Positions 42,001 to 57,000 of a DNA stretch of 64,000 nucleotides are shown in pieces (within the stretch, counting starts at the first letter, position 1; the number at the start of each line of letters is the position of its first letter). The notes beneath the pieces are model-generated. The model had not been told where the DNA came from, did not search any database, and saw only the letters and a program-made list of their open reading frames with translations. The stretch is from Anseranas semipalmata (taxonomy: Eukaryota > Chordata > Aves > Anseriformes > Anseranatidae), in assembly GCA_013399115.1 (NCBI GenBank), contig VXAA01000904.1, forward strand, positions 637,979 to 701,978. The letters run 5' to 3'. A program made the position numbers and the translations under genes.

Positions 42001-45000
42001 TAAAGGACTGACTTAAACGCTACTAGATCACAATCTAGCCTCCAACTCTTGCATTTTTCATTACATGTAACAGCTTGAAAGAATTTTATTTTGAAAATGT
42101 TAGAACTGAGCACAGGTGGTACAAAAAATAAATTGAAAAGGGAGAGAACACTGAATCCATATTATCAAACCTTAAAGAAACCTAGAATTGTTATCCTTTT
42201 GTGTCTGGAAAAATGCAGTGCTTATTTTTCTGTTTACTACCTTCTTATATGAAGTCATATTTTGAAATTAAAGGTTTTACTATTTCCTCTTGTACTAATG
42301 GAAATACAGCTATCAAAAAGGGTTTTGTTTTTGGAAAACAAACCAGTGTACTTGAAGCCTTCTGCTACTAGTCTTTCTAGAAACCAGGGCCACAGTTTTT
42401 TGTTTGTTTGTTTTTTAAATTAAATGGTTGGTAAATGATACAATTTCAGAAGAGAAACAGCATGGGTAACCAAGTGAAATTAACACGCTATTGAAATTCT
42501 ATGATTTGACCTAAAACTACAAGTTATAAATAATTCACACACAGGAAAGAGGTCAAACAGCAATCATTAAGGTCAAGTGAATTAGTGTTTCTTTGTTAAA
42601 ATAGTAACCTTTAGTGTAACACTTCCTAATAGGGGATTGGACAGTTCTTATCCAACTTAACTAGCTTGAGAGCATGCTTTACTCAAATACTAGTAGCTAC
42701 TAAGCAAATGGACAACTGATTCAATTTTCTATAGTCAATCTACTTACTGAGAAGGCACGTCTGACGTTTGGCAATTCACTGAAGGCAATAACCACCGGAG
42801 TGATATCCAAGGCACTTAACTCAAGTACAGCTGTGTTGATGACCACATCATCCTGAGATGGACCGTTGGCAAAAAATACAGCAACTTTTCTTGTTAAGAT
42901 GCCCTGACGAACCCGTTTGAAGACATTTCTTGCAACAAATCTCATGGCTGCCCCAATATTACGTTTTCCAGTGGATCTCTCCAGTGGTATTCTCTGTACT
43001 GCTTGTAGCAGCAAGTTGCTTTTTTGGAATTCTGAGAAACGGATGAGATAACGCGTGTTGGTACTGAAAGAAACGATGGAGACACGAGCGCCTGTTGGGC
43101 AATTGCTTTCACTGATCTTAATGGTCTTCAGCAATAACATAACAATGTTTCTCATTCTTTCAAATGCAGCTGGAGTAACATCTTCAGACATATCAAAGGC
43201 AAACACCACCTCAGTTGGATAAACTGGACACATGCCTATATCTTGAAACAAAACAGTTGTGTGAGAGTATTTCCACAAAATATTGTTAGTTTTTTTCAAG
43301 TCTATGAAGAATGGGCATGCAGAGAGGCCTGATGGGCTTACCTGATGAGCAAGCTGGAATGAAGAGATGGAGAGGAGATAAATTATTTCGGACTCATATT
43401 CATGAAAATGAAGACATATACACTCACTTTCATTAAAGAGCCTGATCCAAAGCTCAGGCAAGCATCAGAAACTGTCACAAGGGACAACACTCTTCTTCCA
43501 CAATCAGATACTCAAAACAGTGCAATTTGACTGGATGAGATTTAAAGAGGTTGTTCTAGGTTCTGCTGAGCAGAGAAGGCTGAGAGAATGAACACTCTAA
43601 AATGGGAGGATAGAAGATATACAAACATTTTCTTCTCTGAGAATTCCCCAAAGGGGGATTGGCACAATGCCAAAGAATTAATTTAATCTTAAATAAGGAC
43701 AAGAGAAATTTGTTACAATTTTTGTAATTACAGGGTAGGAAAAATGAGCAGAAAGCGTAAGGCTGCTTTACATACCTGCTGAAAAACTCTCACAATTAAA
43801 AGCTACTAGACAACATCAACCCAAGCCCTGATGCAAACTATCAGTCTACAGGGCTTCCAATGGAGGCTTTTTCTTTTAAGGTGACTAGGTGGATTCAGAG
43901 TAAAAGAACACGCTCCCTACTTACGGCAGTTTTTTCTTGTAAAATTCACAAGTTCACAAGGCTGTGGGAGCAAAATGAAAAAGCAATTAACAGCAAATCC
44001 CAGACCATCCCAGACCGGGAATCTTACTATTGGTTTGAGTTGAAGGTCAGATCTAAGCTCCTGAACTCTTACTCGGAGTCCAGATTCACACATTCCAGTT
44101 CCCCTCTATTTCAAATTGTACAGGGGCTCTGTCCCTGATGCAGAAACTAAGTTTTTTTTCAGACATGCTCTGTTGGCATTTAGCCATGTTCAGGACTACG
44201 AAACAACTATTTAGACTTTCTTTATTTTGTGTAATAATCATATCTAGGAGGTCACTGGACAATAGCACTTCCAAAGGAGAATGAGAATTTCAGTAGCAAC
44301 TCGCATAGGAAGAGGGAGGTCCATGAAGGAGGACTGGACCTGCCCTCCCCTCCTCGGGAGGCAGAACATACCTGTGGTAGTATTGCCTGCAGGTACTTGT
44401 CCATGCAAGGGTTAGATGAAGCCTTTATTTAGGAATGCTTGTCCTATATGGGTTAGGATTCTGAAGAAATCCTGCCTTGCTATTCCCAATGAAAATAGCT
44501 ATTGCTGAGGAAATGCCTTCCTTTACAAGAGGGTGAGACGTAACCCTAAATCCGAGCTGGTGTTTAAACTGATGTAAATGAGGAAACAGATAAAGGAATA
44601 TTAATGGCCCAAAAGTTTGTAAAAGTTTGGACATAGCGTAAATCCATATGCATAATTTTTTCTCTTTCCTTGATTATTTGCCAAACAGAAGGACTCACTG
44701 TACTCTGACAAGTATTTGAAAAGGATATTGTTTTCTAACAATTAAATGTACTCATTGCGTTCAGTGCTTATAATTAGATGATGACTAAAACTTAGTTCCA
44801 TGTACAATGCAGTTAGCTGTAAGGTAATTACTTACTTCCATTAAAATGGTGCCTCTTGGTCCCTTGGCACCCTGAAACAAATTAAATACAGATCCAGAAA
44901 AGCAGACTCTGATAACATATTTCCATCTATGACTCTGTAGCCCAAAGAAAATGCAAGCATACAGTGTTTCCCTGATAACCATTTGCAAATTTGAAATACG

Positions 45001-48000
45001 GGGAGACAACATTGCTCAGCACAGATTTCTGTAGACCTGTTCCTGAAAGAGTTGCAGACTACTAGTCAGACCTATTTCTCAGTACGTTTTCCTTCCTGTT
45101 CTTTTAAATGTTCACCTGTTGCTCTTGAGGACCAGTATCAATCAGAATTGGATCTCCTTTCTAAACAGCAGTCCCTGTTAGTGAAAAAAATGTTGTGGTT
45201 CACTTATCTGCAGCTTGCACCCTTTTCAACCTCTGATGTGCAACAGGCTCACCCTCTCCTCTTGCAGGGCAGAATCCCCACAGTTCTACCTTGAGAGATA
45301 CTGCAGACCATACACACATCACGATTTCTCAGCCAGTCTCACTAGCTTTGGCTACTCTGCAGCATTCTCTTTGGGAGCTGTGGGCAAATGCCAGGATTCC
45401 AAACATCCTTTTTAAAAAAATATTTTTTTTTTCAAAAAAGTANAGTTTGAGTTTTCATCATGTGTATAATTTGGATGTGCAGCAAGGCTACTAAAGATTT
45501 GCACTTACTCACAGGGGGCTGCAGTGAGAGACACCAGAAAAATTTGAACTCCACATACCATAACCTTTACTTTAGCCTCTCTCTTCCATGACATTACAAT
45601 TTACCAAAATCATACACTTCCCCAAATGACAAGCCCAACTCCATATTTGTTACTTCCCCCTCCAATTAACCTTCTATTCCTCCGTCTCCTGCCTGAGCTA
45701 CTTTCCTCATCTCTTCTGCTCTCCTACTGTTAGCATGACCACAGCCATTCCATGCTTTTATCTTCATCTGCTCTTCAGCTAGTCCCAGTTCTTCTTTGGT
45801 ACTGTGCAGCAGGAATTAACTGTGAATTTCCTGAGCCCTAGTAAACGCTACTTGCAGCAGCTCATTAGCTGTGCAAACTTGACCTACAGAGATAATCATG
45901 CAAACAAGTAAGGAAAGATGGGTAAAACAGGCCTTTTTTTGGCTGGCCCTGCCTACTACCTGCACCCATTCTGCATCCCTACCTCTTCCACTTGCCACAA
46001 AATTCCCACTTTCTCAATTTACTCATGCACTGCTACTATAATAATCCCACCAAACCCCTACATTCTAAATTCCCTTCTCACTTCTGCATCTGAAGAGGAG
46101 ATTGTGGGCTTGTAATCTCCCTGAAGATGTCTTGGGCCAGGGACTGGCAAGGCCAACAGCTACCTGGCTCATCATCACATAAGGTCTGTCTGCCTGTAAT
46201 ATATAAATTACAGATAGCAGACACACAGCAGGGAGAGCAACACATTCCAGCTGCCACTCCCAGTCATTCTCATGCCCAGCATCATAAAATAAAGTGGTCC
46301 AGATACATTCATTGACCAGAACAGTGCAATGACCAAAAAAAATGTTTTCTAAGTTGCGTGTATACTGTAGGCCACATCATACAGGAAAACACTGTTATTA
46401 ATAGTTTCATATTTAAACTAAAAGACTAAGCTTAAAAAAGCTCAACAGAAAAGTAAATAACAGTAAGCATTGTTTCTGGTCACCATGGAGCTGATTTGCA
46501 AAACTGCTACAAGATAAAGACAGGGATTTTCCAAAGTGCCTACAATGTTAGTAGTCCTAATTACTACTGAAATCCATGATCCATTGTATACAAGGATTAA
46601 CAGGTTACAGTCAATTTAAGCTTTAAATGGGTACCTGTAATTGCAAATCTAATTTTAAATGGCTTTTCTTTTTCAATGAAAAAATACATTGGCTTTCAGC
46701 AGAACAATCTCATTCGACATTTTAAAGTACTCTCATCTTTTTTAATTAGATCTTTACCCATCTAAAAGACAACACGAAATACTGTGGAAGAAATTCTGCC
46801 CTGCATTGTATCTTTGCGGTTCCATTTCCAACAGCTGGTGCTCCTGTGCACACATCCACAGGCAAGATGTAGCTCTATACAGCTGCCAGGCTGATTAAGT
46901 ATTGTTTATCATATGAAGCTCTATTAAATATTCCATTAATCTAATAGTAAGTTTAATAGCAATCTCACAGCAATTTTTTTAAATACAAGTACGTTACCAT
47001 AGGTCCCGATGGCCCTTGGTCCCCTGGATCTCCCAGGGAACCTGGTATGCCAGCATTACCCTAAAAATAGAAAAACAAGTTTTATTCTTTATAATTGCAC
47101 ATACAAGTGCAGAATTTCAGCAGAGAAAAACATCTATAACTACACTGTGAGCTTGAAACACTCAGGACATACGGGCTTTACTTACAGCACTCTTCACAGA
47201 TTTCACAGATTTGTCATTCTTACCCTTCTACCCCTAACTCCTTTGGGTCCTTTAGCTCCTGGAATACCTGGGTCTCCATCTTCTCCCTGAAAATTAATGA
47301 AATCCAGAACTTTATATGAAAAGAGAAAACAGACAGATAACCCCTTCCAAACAAGAACAGTGTAAAACAAGAAATAATGAAAGCAAACACGCCCATTTAA
47401 CCATACCTGTGGACCAGGATACCCTATGAATCCAGATTCTCCCTGCCAAAAGAAAGAAAAAAAGACTTCATAAGAATCTAGAACTTTGCGATCTTAGTAT
47501 TTGGTTTCTTTAAACCAAAAAGAATTTCAAAATTATTCTTGGCATTCCAGCCCACTCTAGTAACAGTGGTTACTTCTCTGGTCTCAAATGACTCCATTTT
47601 AGATTGACACCTTTTTCGTGTAAAGCAAGAGTGTTGTAAATAATTCCAACAGTTTCTGAATTTTCAACAGCATTCCATTTCTCAAGTAAGTGTTTTATCA
47701 AAATTTATTTACGATTCCTAGTAAAATACAGTAGAATTCATGTTCAGCAATCACGAGTAAAACAAAATACTCAAAACAGTATTTAAAAGAAGTTTCAGAA
47801 CGTTGTACATTCCACACTAAACAGTGATACCATAACATATTATTGGTATATTAGAAGTCACTTCATTAATTGTTTTGGGTTACTTCAGTTCTTGGTGTAC
47901 TCTTTGCCTATGTACGAAAAACATGAGAACTCTCAGAAAGACTGATCAGAATGGAAGCGTATCTTTCCTTGACATTAGAGTAACTAGCAGAATTCACACT

Positions 48001-51000
48001 ACTTATGTATGTCCTTGTTTTAAGAGTTCTTTCCCATGAAACTAGACATGGTTATCAAACATCAGAAAGTAATCAATGTTTGCCCAGTAGATTTTTATCA
48101 CATGACTTTATCCTACAATTTCTAGAAAGTTACTTGCACATAGGCCCCACATTATATATAAGACTGTAATTTAACTTGTGAACCTGTGTAATTTATAGCA
48201 ACCTTAAGTAAAGCCTATGCAAAAGGCTGTTCACTTAGCTATTTTTAAGGGAAAACCAACTCTTAGTGGATCATCATTCTGGGATGAATTTGTTATTGTT
48301 ATTTATTTTTTAATACAAGCCCTGCCAAACCTTGGACAAATATATCAAATGTATATATATATATCAATATATATATTTCTCTTCATTTGTAACAGGGATG
48401 ACTTTCCCTGAAATAAACAAGTGGGAGATTTGAAGAGGTTAAAAGAACTAGTCTTGCATTTAACATACGTGTAACCTGTGAAACTCTCCCATCAGAGAAA
48501 ATTGTTGGGGCTAAGAAGGTAAGAAAAGAAATTAGGTATTTGTTTGCCAATAATAAGCCATTTCAAAAAACAGAGATCATCAGTTGGAGAGGCTCCTGGA
48601 AAGCCTTTCATACCTTTTCTGCAGCTTCTGCAGCATTCTTCTCCCACAAAAAGAGTGGAGAGTGAAACAGATGGGCCTCCAGTGAGTCCACTGAATTGCT
48701 TCTGTTTCCCAAGCAATAGGAAGCAACTCAGTGTCGTAACACTACACAAACTCTTAAAGGAGGACTGCAGCTGTTGCCAACAGCTTGACCATTTTGCTCA
48801 TGGACCGACCTTTTGGTGCCACTTCCAACTATTTCCCTTCCTTGCCCTTCCCTCCAAGTTCCAGTTAATATATCAGGGTCTGAGGCAAAATCAGGAAAGA
48901 ACAGCTATATGAAGTTTCACAGCTGTTAACAAAATTATGTCTAAACAGATCAGACAAATTTGCTGTCCAGAGTCAGAGTTCAGCCTCTCCCACCCATCTT
49001 GGGGGTCTGGTTGCTTGGGCTCAGAAACCGTGCACTTGGTGTCTGTGGGGAGAACCTATCAGACAGAACTGCAGGGAAGCTACTACCAGGATCAACCCCC
49101 CCCTTCAGCTGAGATTCTCCCAGAGAGTCCCCATCTAAGTTTTAACTGTTGTGAAGCCATGACTATGCTTAGCCATGGGCCTTGCTCATCCAGTCCCAGA
49201 CTTGCAGGCTGGCTTCCCAACTTGACCTTGTAGTTGCCTCATCAATATGGTCTTGCCTGGCAATCACTGGGCACTGTCTGATCCCAGCTGCCATCCCTGG
49301 GTATGTCCCACTCACCTCACTCAGTGATGGTGGGACAGAGTTTTTGATGAGGTTCTCTGCCTCTGCTGGCTTTGTTATCATGCTGGGCTTCTGACTCCAT
49401 CAGGAGCAGCCAGCCTGCGCTGCACTCTGACTCTTGATAATGTAGACAACTAAGCAAGGATCAAGAGATGGAGTATTTAGTTGTTAATAAAACTGCATGC
49501 AAATTTTCCAGGAATCAATTTCAAATGTAGTCACAGGCAGTCTAGTAAGAGCTCAGGTTAATGACAGAGGGCCTGTAAAAAGCAGATTCATTATTTAACT
49601 GAAGTCATTCTAGTAAGAAATGTTAAGGCACTCTTTACTCTCAACAGAAAGAAATAATTGAAAAGAGAAAAATCTGCAAGGAAAGGCACTGGAAGTTATT
49701 AACTTACCTGCAAACAAAATGCTGTTGATTATGCACACATACAGTGGCTGGTAGGCCTGCCATTTTAACAGGCCACTCACTCCAAGTACAATGATCATAT
49801 TTTTTTAAAAAGTTACGCCTTTCTTAGCCTTATTTTAAAATAATAAAATGAATGAAAAAAAGAGAGAGTTCTTTAAGACTTACATAAAAGAACGAGATTT
49901 TTTAAATCTCATTCTGAAATTGAAATATTCTTCCATGAGTGATGGTGAATTGCTTTTGATGTACAATTATACTTATCCAGCAGTTTACAGATGTTATTTC
50001 TTAATCTGACCTAGTGTAACCAATCCATACATCATTGCTTTCACAGAAAGAATCCAGAAATCTTTGCTTTGCTTTCAGAGTCTGAATTTCTTTTCCAGTG
50101 CTAGTAGCAATGAGGATTAGGAAAAATGTCACTGTAATTTATGTATTACATATTATTACTAAATAAAGTGATGTGGGATTCTTCCCCCCCAGCACTCATT
50201 ACAAAACTTTTTTTTTTTTTAAATTAAAATACAACAGCATCTACAATGCAAAAAAAACCTCACACTATGGCACAAACTCCATTTCATTTAAATCCTGTTT
50301 ACCAATCCCAAAATTAATTACCAATGTTTTGATAGAAGTTTTAAATAAACAAAACACTGACTACATCATTTAAATCATATATCTTTGGAGCTATAATGAT
50401 TTTGACCTCACCCTTTCTGTATACTTATTTTAGCTGGATTCATGTATGTTTTTAGAGAAGTAGGCATTTCACTCCTATTTTTTTCAGAGCTGTGAATGGA
50501 ATGATGAGAATTTCTAAATAAGTAGCAATCCAGATATTATTGCTAATTGTATGAGCACAAGGAAGAATATTTCACATTCAAAGAGCAAGGATGTTTGGAG
50601 AGCATCACCCTCCCACCTTGGCAGTCAAGGAATCACTCCTCTGAAAGAAAAGAAATTAAAAGAGTCCATCGTGGCTAGCTGACAAACACTTGAAAACAAG
50701 AGTGGCTAGTCAAGCAGACTGGAGTGGGCAGAAAGCACTGGGTACTCCATAAAGTATAACTTACACCCCCATATCCACACGCACACATATACACACCAAG
50801 AACAGGGTAATGGACAGTGGATCTCAAAAGAGCAGCTTCCTCCCTGTCATTCTCATGTGTTACCATCATGTTTCACCATTTGTTCAGAATGTGAGCATAA
50901 TTCTCAATCCAGTCTTCAATGATCTCCAGATTCAATCTGTGTTTGCACCAAACCACATTCCTATGCTCTAATGAAACAGAACAGGAGGTCACAGGCACAT

Positions 51001-54000
51001 CTGTTTCAGTTTCAGACATCCCACTGCAGAATTTCTCGCAAGGATGGCTGTGGGAAGGCTAAGCCTCTTACCGAACCTCAGGAATGCACTGTAGCCACAT
51101 CTTACATTCCTCTTGAATCAATTTTGATGGTCCCATCAAAAGTGACCTTGCACAATGGAGACTGAGAGACATTCTGACTCTCAGCACTTACCTTTGCTCC
51201 TTTGCTCCCTTCAGGACCATGCACATCCCTGCCATCCATGCCCTGCACAGGTCAAATACACCACCAGTTAGCTTTTAATAGAGATTAGATTTATATCAAA
51301 TTCCATTTTGGAAAAGAGACCTCCCATTACAGAGCTGTGTCCAGGCCGCTGATACTGATGAAGTAGTGCAAGCTACCATAACACGGTCTAAACCCAGTAG
51401 CAAATGGTGGCAAAATCTGTACAGAGAACTGTGACCTACCTCTAGCATATTCTCTTTAGCGTATATAGAGAAGTTGAGTGAAAAGATATTATCTCTAGCC
51501 CACAAGTAATCTGGTTTCCATAAGGAAATTGAGAACCCAGTGTGAAATCATTTTAACTGTATCCAATAGTGAAAATAGAAAAAGGGAATGAACTGAACTG
51601 ATCCAGCTGAATAAATGTTAAAATACAGGGACCCTGAACTAGGGCAGAAAGACTCACTCGTACACCTCTCTGTCCAGCTGGTCCCACAGGGCCTTTCTCT
51701 CCAGGGTCACCAGGTTCACCCTGTCATAATTGAAATACAACAAGCATTAGTTTGGCTCATTCAGGAGAACTCGTTTCTGAAATGTAAACTTGTCTGCTAG
51801 ACTGAAATATGCCTACATTTTTTACAGACTGCTTGATGCAGATCAAAAGCATTCTGTTACAGACCATGTTTGAGAGAAGTTTCCCTTGGGGTAGAACTGG
51901 AAAGTACTGGGCAAATCATAAAATGCTGAGCAAACCTCATAGGCCTTCCTTCAAAAAAACTTCCATTGTTATACAGAACTCCCATTGGCAAGAGTGTTTT
52001 CTAGGAAAAGTTACATTAATGTAGACAGGACATCTCATGGAATTCTACCAGCACGAAGCATCTGTTGGTAGCAGAGGATATTTCTCAGGAAGGCTGTTTG
52101 GTCTGTGTTCTTAGTCCTCTTGCAAATTTTCTTTTCTTTGGTTCCTTTTCTTTTTTTTTTTTTTTTTTGATTTTCACTTTCTTAATGAACTTTCTTCTAA
52201 CAAGAACCCCAAATGTAAACAGCACAGAACAAGACTGAGCAAATTGAATGTATGATGGAGTACTTCACAGATTCTGAGTGATTCCAGTAAAAAACACTTC
52301 ATATGGTGGCTACAGCAAAAGACATAGTGATTAAATCCAATGTTTCTTCCTAACTTTGTCACTGCCTATTTTCATAGTGACTCTTATCATAGTAGCACTT
52401 TGGCATTCTGACACCTCTCTGTCACTGAATGTAATACTGTTACACTGAATGTAATAATTCTTCAAAAAAACTAAAAAGGCTTAGCTAACTGATTAGTTAC
52501 GCCTTTTAGAACCAGAGATGCAACAACACCTAAAATCAGTTATTTTTATTTAATAGTCTCCTGTATTAATGCATATTAATGACAGAAAAGTAAGAGATAA
52601 CATTTATTACAAGTGATTGAACCATAATGTGGACCACATATTAGTATAAGCCTTTCTGTTGAACTTCATGTTGATTTAGTTCTTCTCAACATATTAATTC
52701 CTGTATGTATGACATCCTAACAGTCAGGGGTCCTTGGACTGGCTAGGAATCTTTGGAACAAAAAGGTTAAAATGAGCAACTATGCTTCATTAACTGGTAC
52801 TTATTTTCAGTAGATTGGACAGAGTTTAGGAATCGTAAAACAAGCTCAAAGGTCACCACTGCCATATTCCTACTGCAGTTTGTGATAAGCCAGGTCCCAT
52901 CGAGAACCATGACCACAACGACAATTAGAACAGCAGTCACGGTGACTAATAACTTCTTAGTATAGCTCTGACACCCGTAAGTGACCTTGAACATATCACT
53001 TGCCTTCCCGTGCAATCTAAAAATCCTTACAAAACTTAAAAATCTTCACATGTTCCACAGCAACAACACAAGTGTTAGTTCATGCTTCTTCAGTCAGATT
53101 CTTGAATGATGCTGTCATATTGCTGCAATCATGTGCTTTAAAAATGTTTACCTTTGCTCCTCTTGCACCTAGCTTTCCAACAGAGCCAGGTAGACCTGGG
53201 GGACCTGGACTAGCCTGTAATCAGAAATATCAGTAAAAAGGTGCACAATGGAGAATTCAAGGGTTCATTACACTCAAGGCTCATCCACTGCCACTTGAAA
53301 TCATTGTACAATCAGTATACACACTAGAACATAAACAGACTTTGCCAAAGCTTTTGAGGACCACAGTAAGAGTTATGGATCAAGCTATCATTCGAGTTAT
53401 TTCCTGTTGTCTGTGTGACTGCTTTAAAATTCCCAAAATGTTATTGACATAAACACTATTTTCTATCTACATAGCTATTACAAGTATGCCAGTGAATGCA
53501 CAAGCAATATGAATACACACACACACACACACACACACAAATGGGTGTATAAGCATGAGTGTGAACATGACTAAAGCAGATATCCAAGGCTGACAGAGTC
53601 AGATGTTCTAATCCTGAGTTATACTGGTATAATTCCAGAATAAGAAGCCCCAAATCAACAGCATCACACAAATGCAAGGAAGATCAGCAGTCAGTGCTCA
53701 ATAGTTAAAACCTCATTGCACCCTAGCATTAAATCTCACAGGTCATACTTTAATGAAACCACTGACAAGCTGGTTATCTAACTTTGGCCTCAACCAATCC
53801 ACTGTACCTATAGGACCTACAGGTACCTACTGGACCTATAGGTACCTACTGTACCTATAGGTGCTGCAAGCCATGGTGTTACTCCTGATACTATGGAACT
53901 GAGACAGGAATCTAGAGTTAAGCCTTTTCATTGCAACTGTGCAAAAGCTTGGTAACACTGAAGTTCTCTTCCTATTCACCCACCTAAGCTTATTTTCAAG

Positions 54001-57000
54001 GCTGTTATTTTTGCATAACCAAGATTTGCAGCCTCATATGACCATCAGTTTCCTTAAGAAATATATCGAAAAATCTTCAGTTTCTTCATTCTGTATATTT
54101 CTTAAAAAGTCATTAGAAGAACAATACCACCACTGAGAAATTAAAAGCCCTAAGGTGTGCAGCAAGGATATATTATTTATTTAAGGCTAACCGGAGGGCC
54201 TGGCATGCCTTGTGGTCCTGGAGGTCCTCTGATCCCTTGTAGTCCTCTTGGGCCCTGACATAAAAAGCCATTGAAAGAAAAGTCAGTTCAGTGTTGATAG
54301 CCTTTCAATGAAGACTAGATTGCTGCAATGACCAGAATTGAAGGGCCTGGTTTGCAAGCCTTAATGCACAGGTGAAACTTCTGGTTGTTTGGTTGTAGGA
54401 ATTAGACTGAGTGAAGCAGCTGAGAAGATGACTGCCTGAGGGCCCTACTCAGAGAGCCACTATGGTGTCTATGATACAAATGAGACATTAAGCAACACAC
54501 TACTAGGCATGTTTTCTCCAAATACCTATATTGTCAGTGGATGGAGAATGTTAAAACTGGAATCTACCGTAAACATTCTACCACCATAATTCTCTTCAAA
54601 ATAACTCCAAAAAGCATTTTTTTTTTTAAAGAGAAAGCTTTTCTCGTTGGTTTTGGCAATCAGTATATCATTTTCACCATTTCAACACATCTTGGAAATA
54701 CAGTACATTAAAAAATGCAATAGAATTATGTACTTATTACTAGCAATTTCTACTGAATTCATTTTGAAGATAGCTGCTTGACAATATCCTGTAAGCTAGA
54801 GACATCTTGACTAAATTACTTATTCCTGCTACTCGCTTTCCTCTTCATTTCTCTAGAAGCTGCACCTACATAAACAAAAAGAGAAACTTGGCACATTTAA
54901 TTCCTCACGGTCACAGAGGAGATTTGCCAAGAAATTTTCCTCATAATATTCATTAGTTGAAGTAAACAAAGCATTCCAAATGAAAACCAAAAGATCAAGA
55001 CTGACAACTCATTTTCTCTGCAGCTAACATAAGAAACATCTCAGTAGTTCTTTTAGCTACCTGTGGGCCTTTAAGACCAGGGTCTCCTGGGTAACCTGCT
55101 GCCCCCAGTTCTCCTTGCTCACCCTGCCAGAACAAAAATAAACACACACAAAAAAAAAAAAAAAAAAGGGAAGAAAAGAAATTAACAACTGCCATATGCA
55201 TATCTACAGATACTCATTTCATGTCTGCACAGAGTATTAGCTGATAGAATGTTTTTCAGTGCCTCCAAGCAGCTTTCAATCAGCTTCAACTTCCTGTTAA
55301 AGAAAACTCAATTAAAAAGCAAAACAGTTTAGTAGCTTTGGGCTTTTTGGGATACTGTGTGTGATGAACACTTGGGGTGCAGAACAAAACATCGGTTCCA
55401 TTTGCTTTGCATTTTACACCACGGTCTCAGCAATATTCTTGCACTATCCTTGTCCTTGCCCACAGCAGAGACTGTGAGAAGTCAGGGCCACAGGGACAGA
55501 CCACCTTCACTCTTATCCATGGAGAACTACTCAGAAGTGGAACCATGACTTCACAATTCATCCTACAATTCAATGTCTTTATACACCCCACCTTTCACTC
55601 TGGTCACTCAGTGAGACAAGTCAAATCTTTCTTGATGATGGGGGAAAAAAAAAGTGTTTCTAGCTCACATCAACATAAAGTTGCCATCTAAAGATAAGTC
55701 AGTTTAGCTGGCATCCACAGGAAGTATTTTCTTTGTCTGCTGGACTGAGTAAAATTGTGATAATTCACACCAAAATATTCCAGGCCTTGCAGAAGATCTC
55801 CTTTCACTGTAGACATGATAATCTCATGTCTGAAGATTCTTGGAAAACGGGTAGTTGAAAGAATCTCCTGAGGAAAATTGTATTCAAAAGTCTCTACTCC
55901 CATACAACCACCACACAAATGAAAGGAAAAATATCTATGTATCTGTATCTCTCTAAATATATCAACAAGCTTATTTGTAGCCAGAGTAACAACACTACCA
56001 CAGAATGTTAGTTACAGACTGATGCTAGGCTTATGCCAGATGTAAAAAAAAAAAAAAAAAAAAAGAAAAAGAAAAAGAAATCACACTGCCTACAATGAAA
56101 ACAGATAAATAGAAGAAATCTTTTCTTAGACACACTATATAGGAAACCAAAACCAACAAAAAGTTTCTAGCTACTTAAATTAACTTTGAATCAGATTCAG
56201 AAGGTGTTTGGGTTTTTTTGTTTGCTTTTTTCCCTTCTTTCTGTCTCTCATGTCTACCTTTGGTTTACTCTCCTTTCCTTCTTTACTGTTTGGCTTTGCT
56301 TTCAGAACACCGCACAAAGACTGCAGTATTGTTCTTGTCTGTGACAAATGAATCTCTAAGGCTATAGCACACCTTCTGTTCCTTCTGTCAACTGGCTACT
56401 TCTGTTCAGAATGGCTAGCTGTTAGATAAATTGAGCTGGAAGTCCTGAATCCTCTTCATCTGAAAGATAGATTCACTATTGTAATCTAAATGGTCTGAAT
56501 AAAACTCTGAAAAGAATTTTTGAGACAGAAATAGGAAACAGTAACTATAAAACGGCCATATTCTTTCAAGTTATGCTGATTGTGGGAGTAGCCAAATGAT
56601 GGTGCTTTCACCCTATAGGCAGGTATTAACAAAATCTTCCAGAGGCTATTCTTACCTGGGATATTCCAGGGAGCAAAACTTCTAGATTCTCAAAGTGAAA
56701 TCTGAATTAGGATTGTCAGAAACTAGATGGGTCAGAAGTTTCAGCACAAGGTCTACCTGCATGTTGCATGAAGCTAGAATGTGACTGGACTGTGGTTTGG
56801 GAAACTTGCAGAACTCTCACTTTGGATTGTTATTTCCCAGGGAAAAAAATAAGGTGAATCAGCAAACAGAGCAAACTGTTACCAAGTATCCTCTAACAGC
56901 AAGTTTTGTACAGGCCTAACACATTCATATCCTGACCTTTGAGAATGGCAACAAGGCTTTAGCACAGACTTTGAAACGATTGCTATTGGAGACAAACAAT

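Larger units (their letters stand above)
38663..42747 (-). other. 4-kb intron splitting VWA C1, with a CR1 insertion
   Basis: The intron holds the CR1 element at 40830-41495 and a poly(A) tract at 39301-39323. No extra exon was found. Confidence 0.6.

Noticed and set aside
43342..43353. 12-nt micro-exon candidate (LAHQ) with good splice sites on the - strand
   Set aside because: Including it would not give the phase needed by the C1 exon and would create a stop; the 37-nt exon at 43925-43961 solves the junction.
48577..48606. Collagen-like reading [10 protein letters not shown] on the - strand
   Set aside because: Only two Gly triplets, no donor after it, and the helix exon chain is already complete in phase.
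56656..56700. Possible helix exon before a GTAAGA donor
   Set aside because: The upstream reading has one Gly only and lacks the Gly-X-Y pattern and a fitting acceptor.
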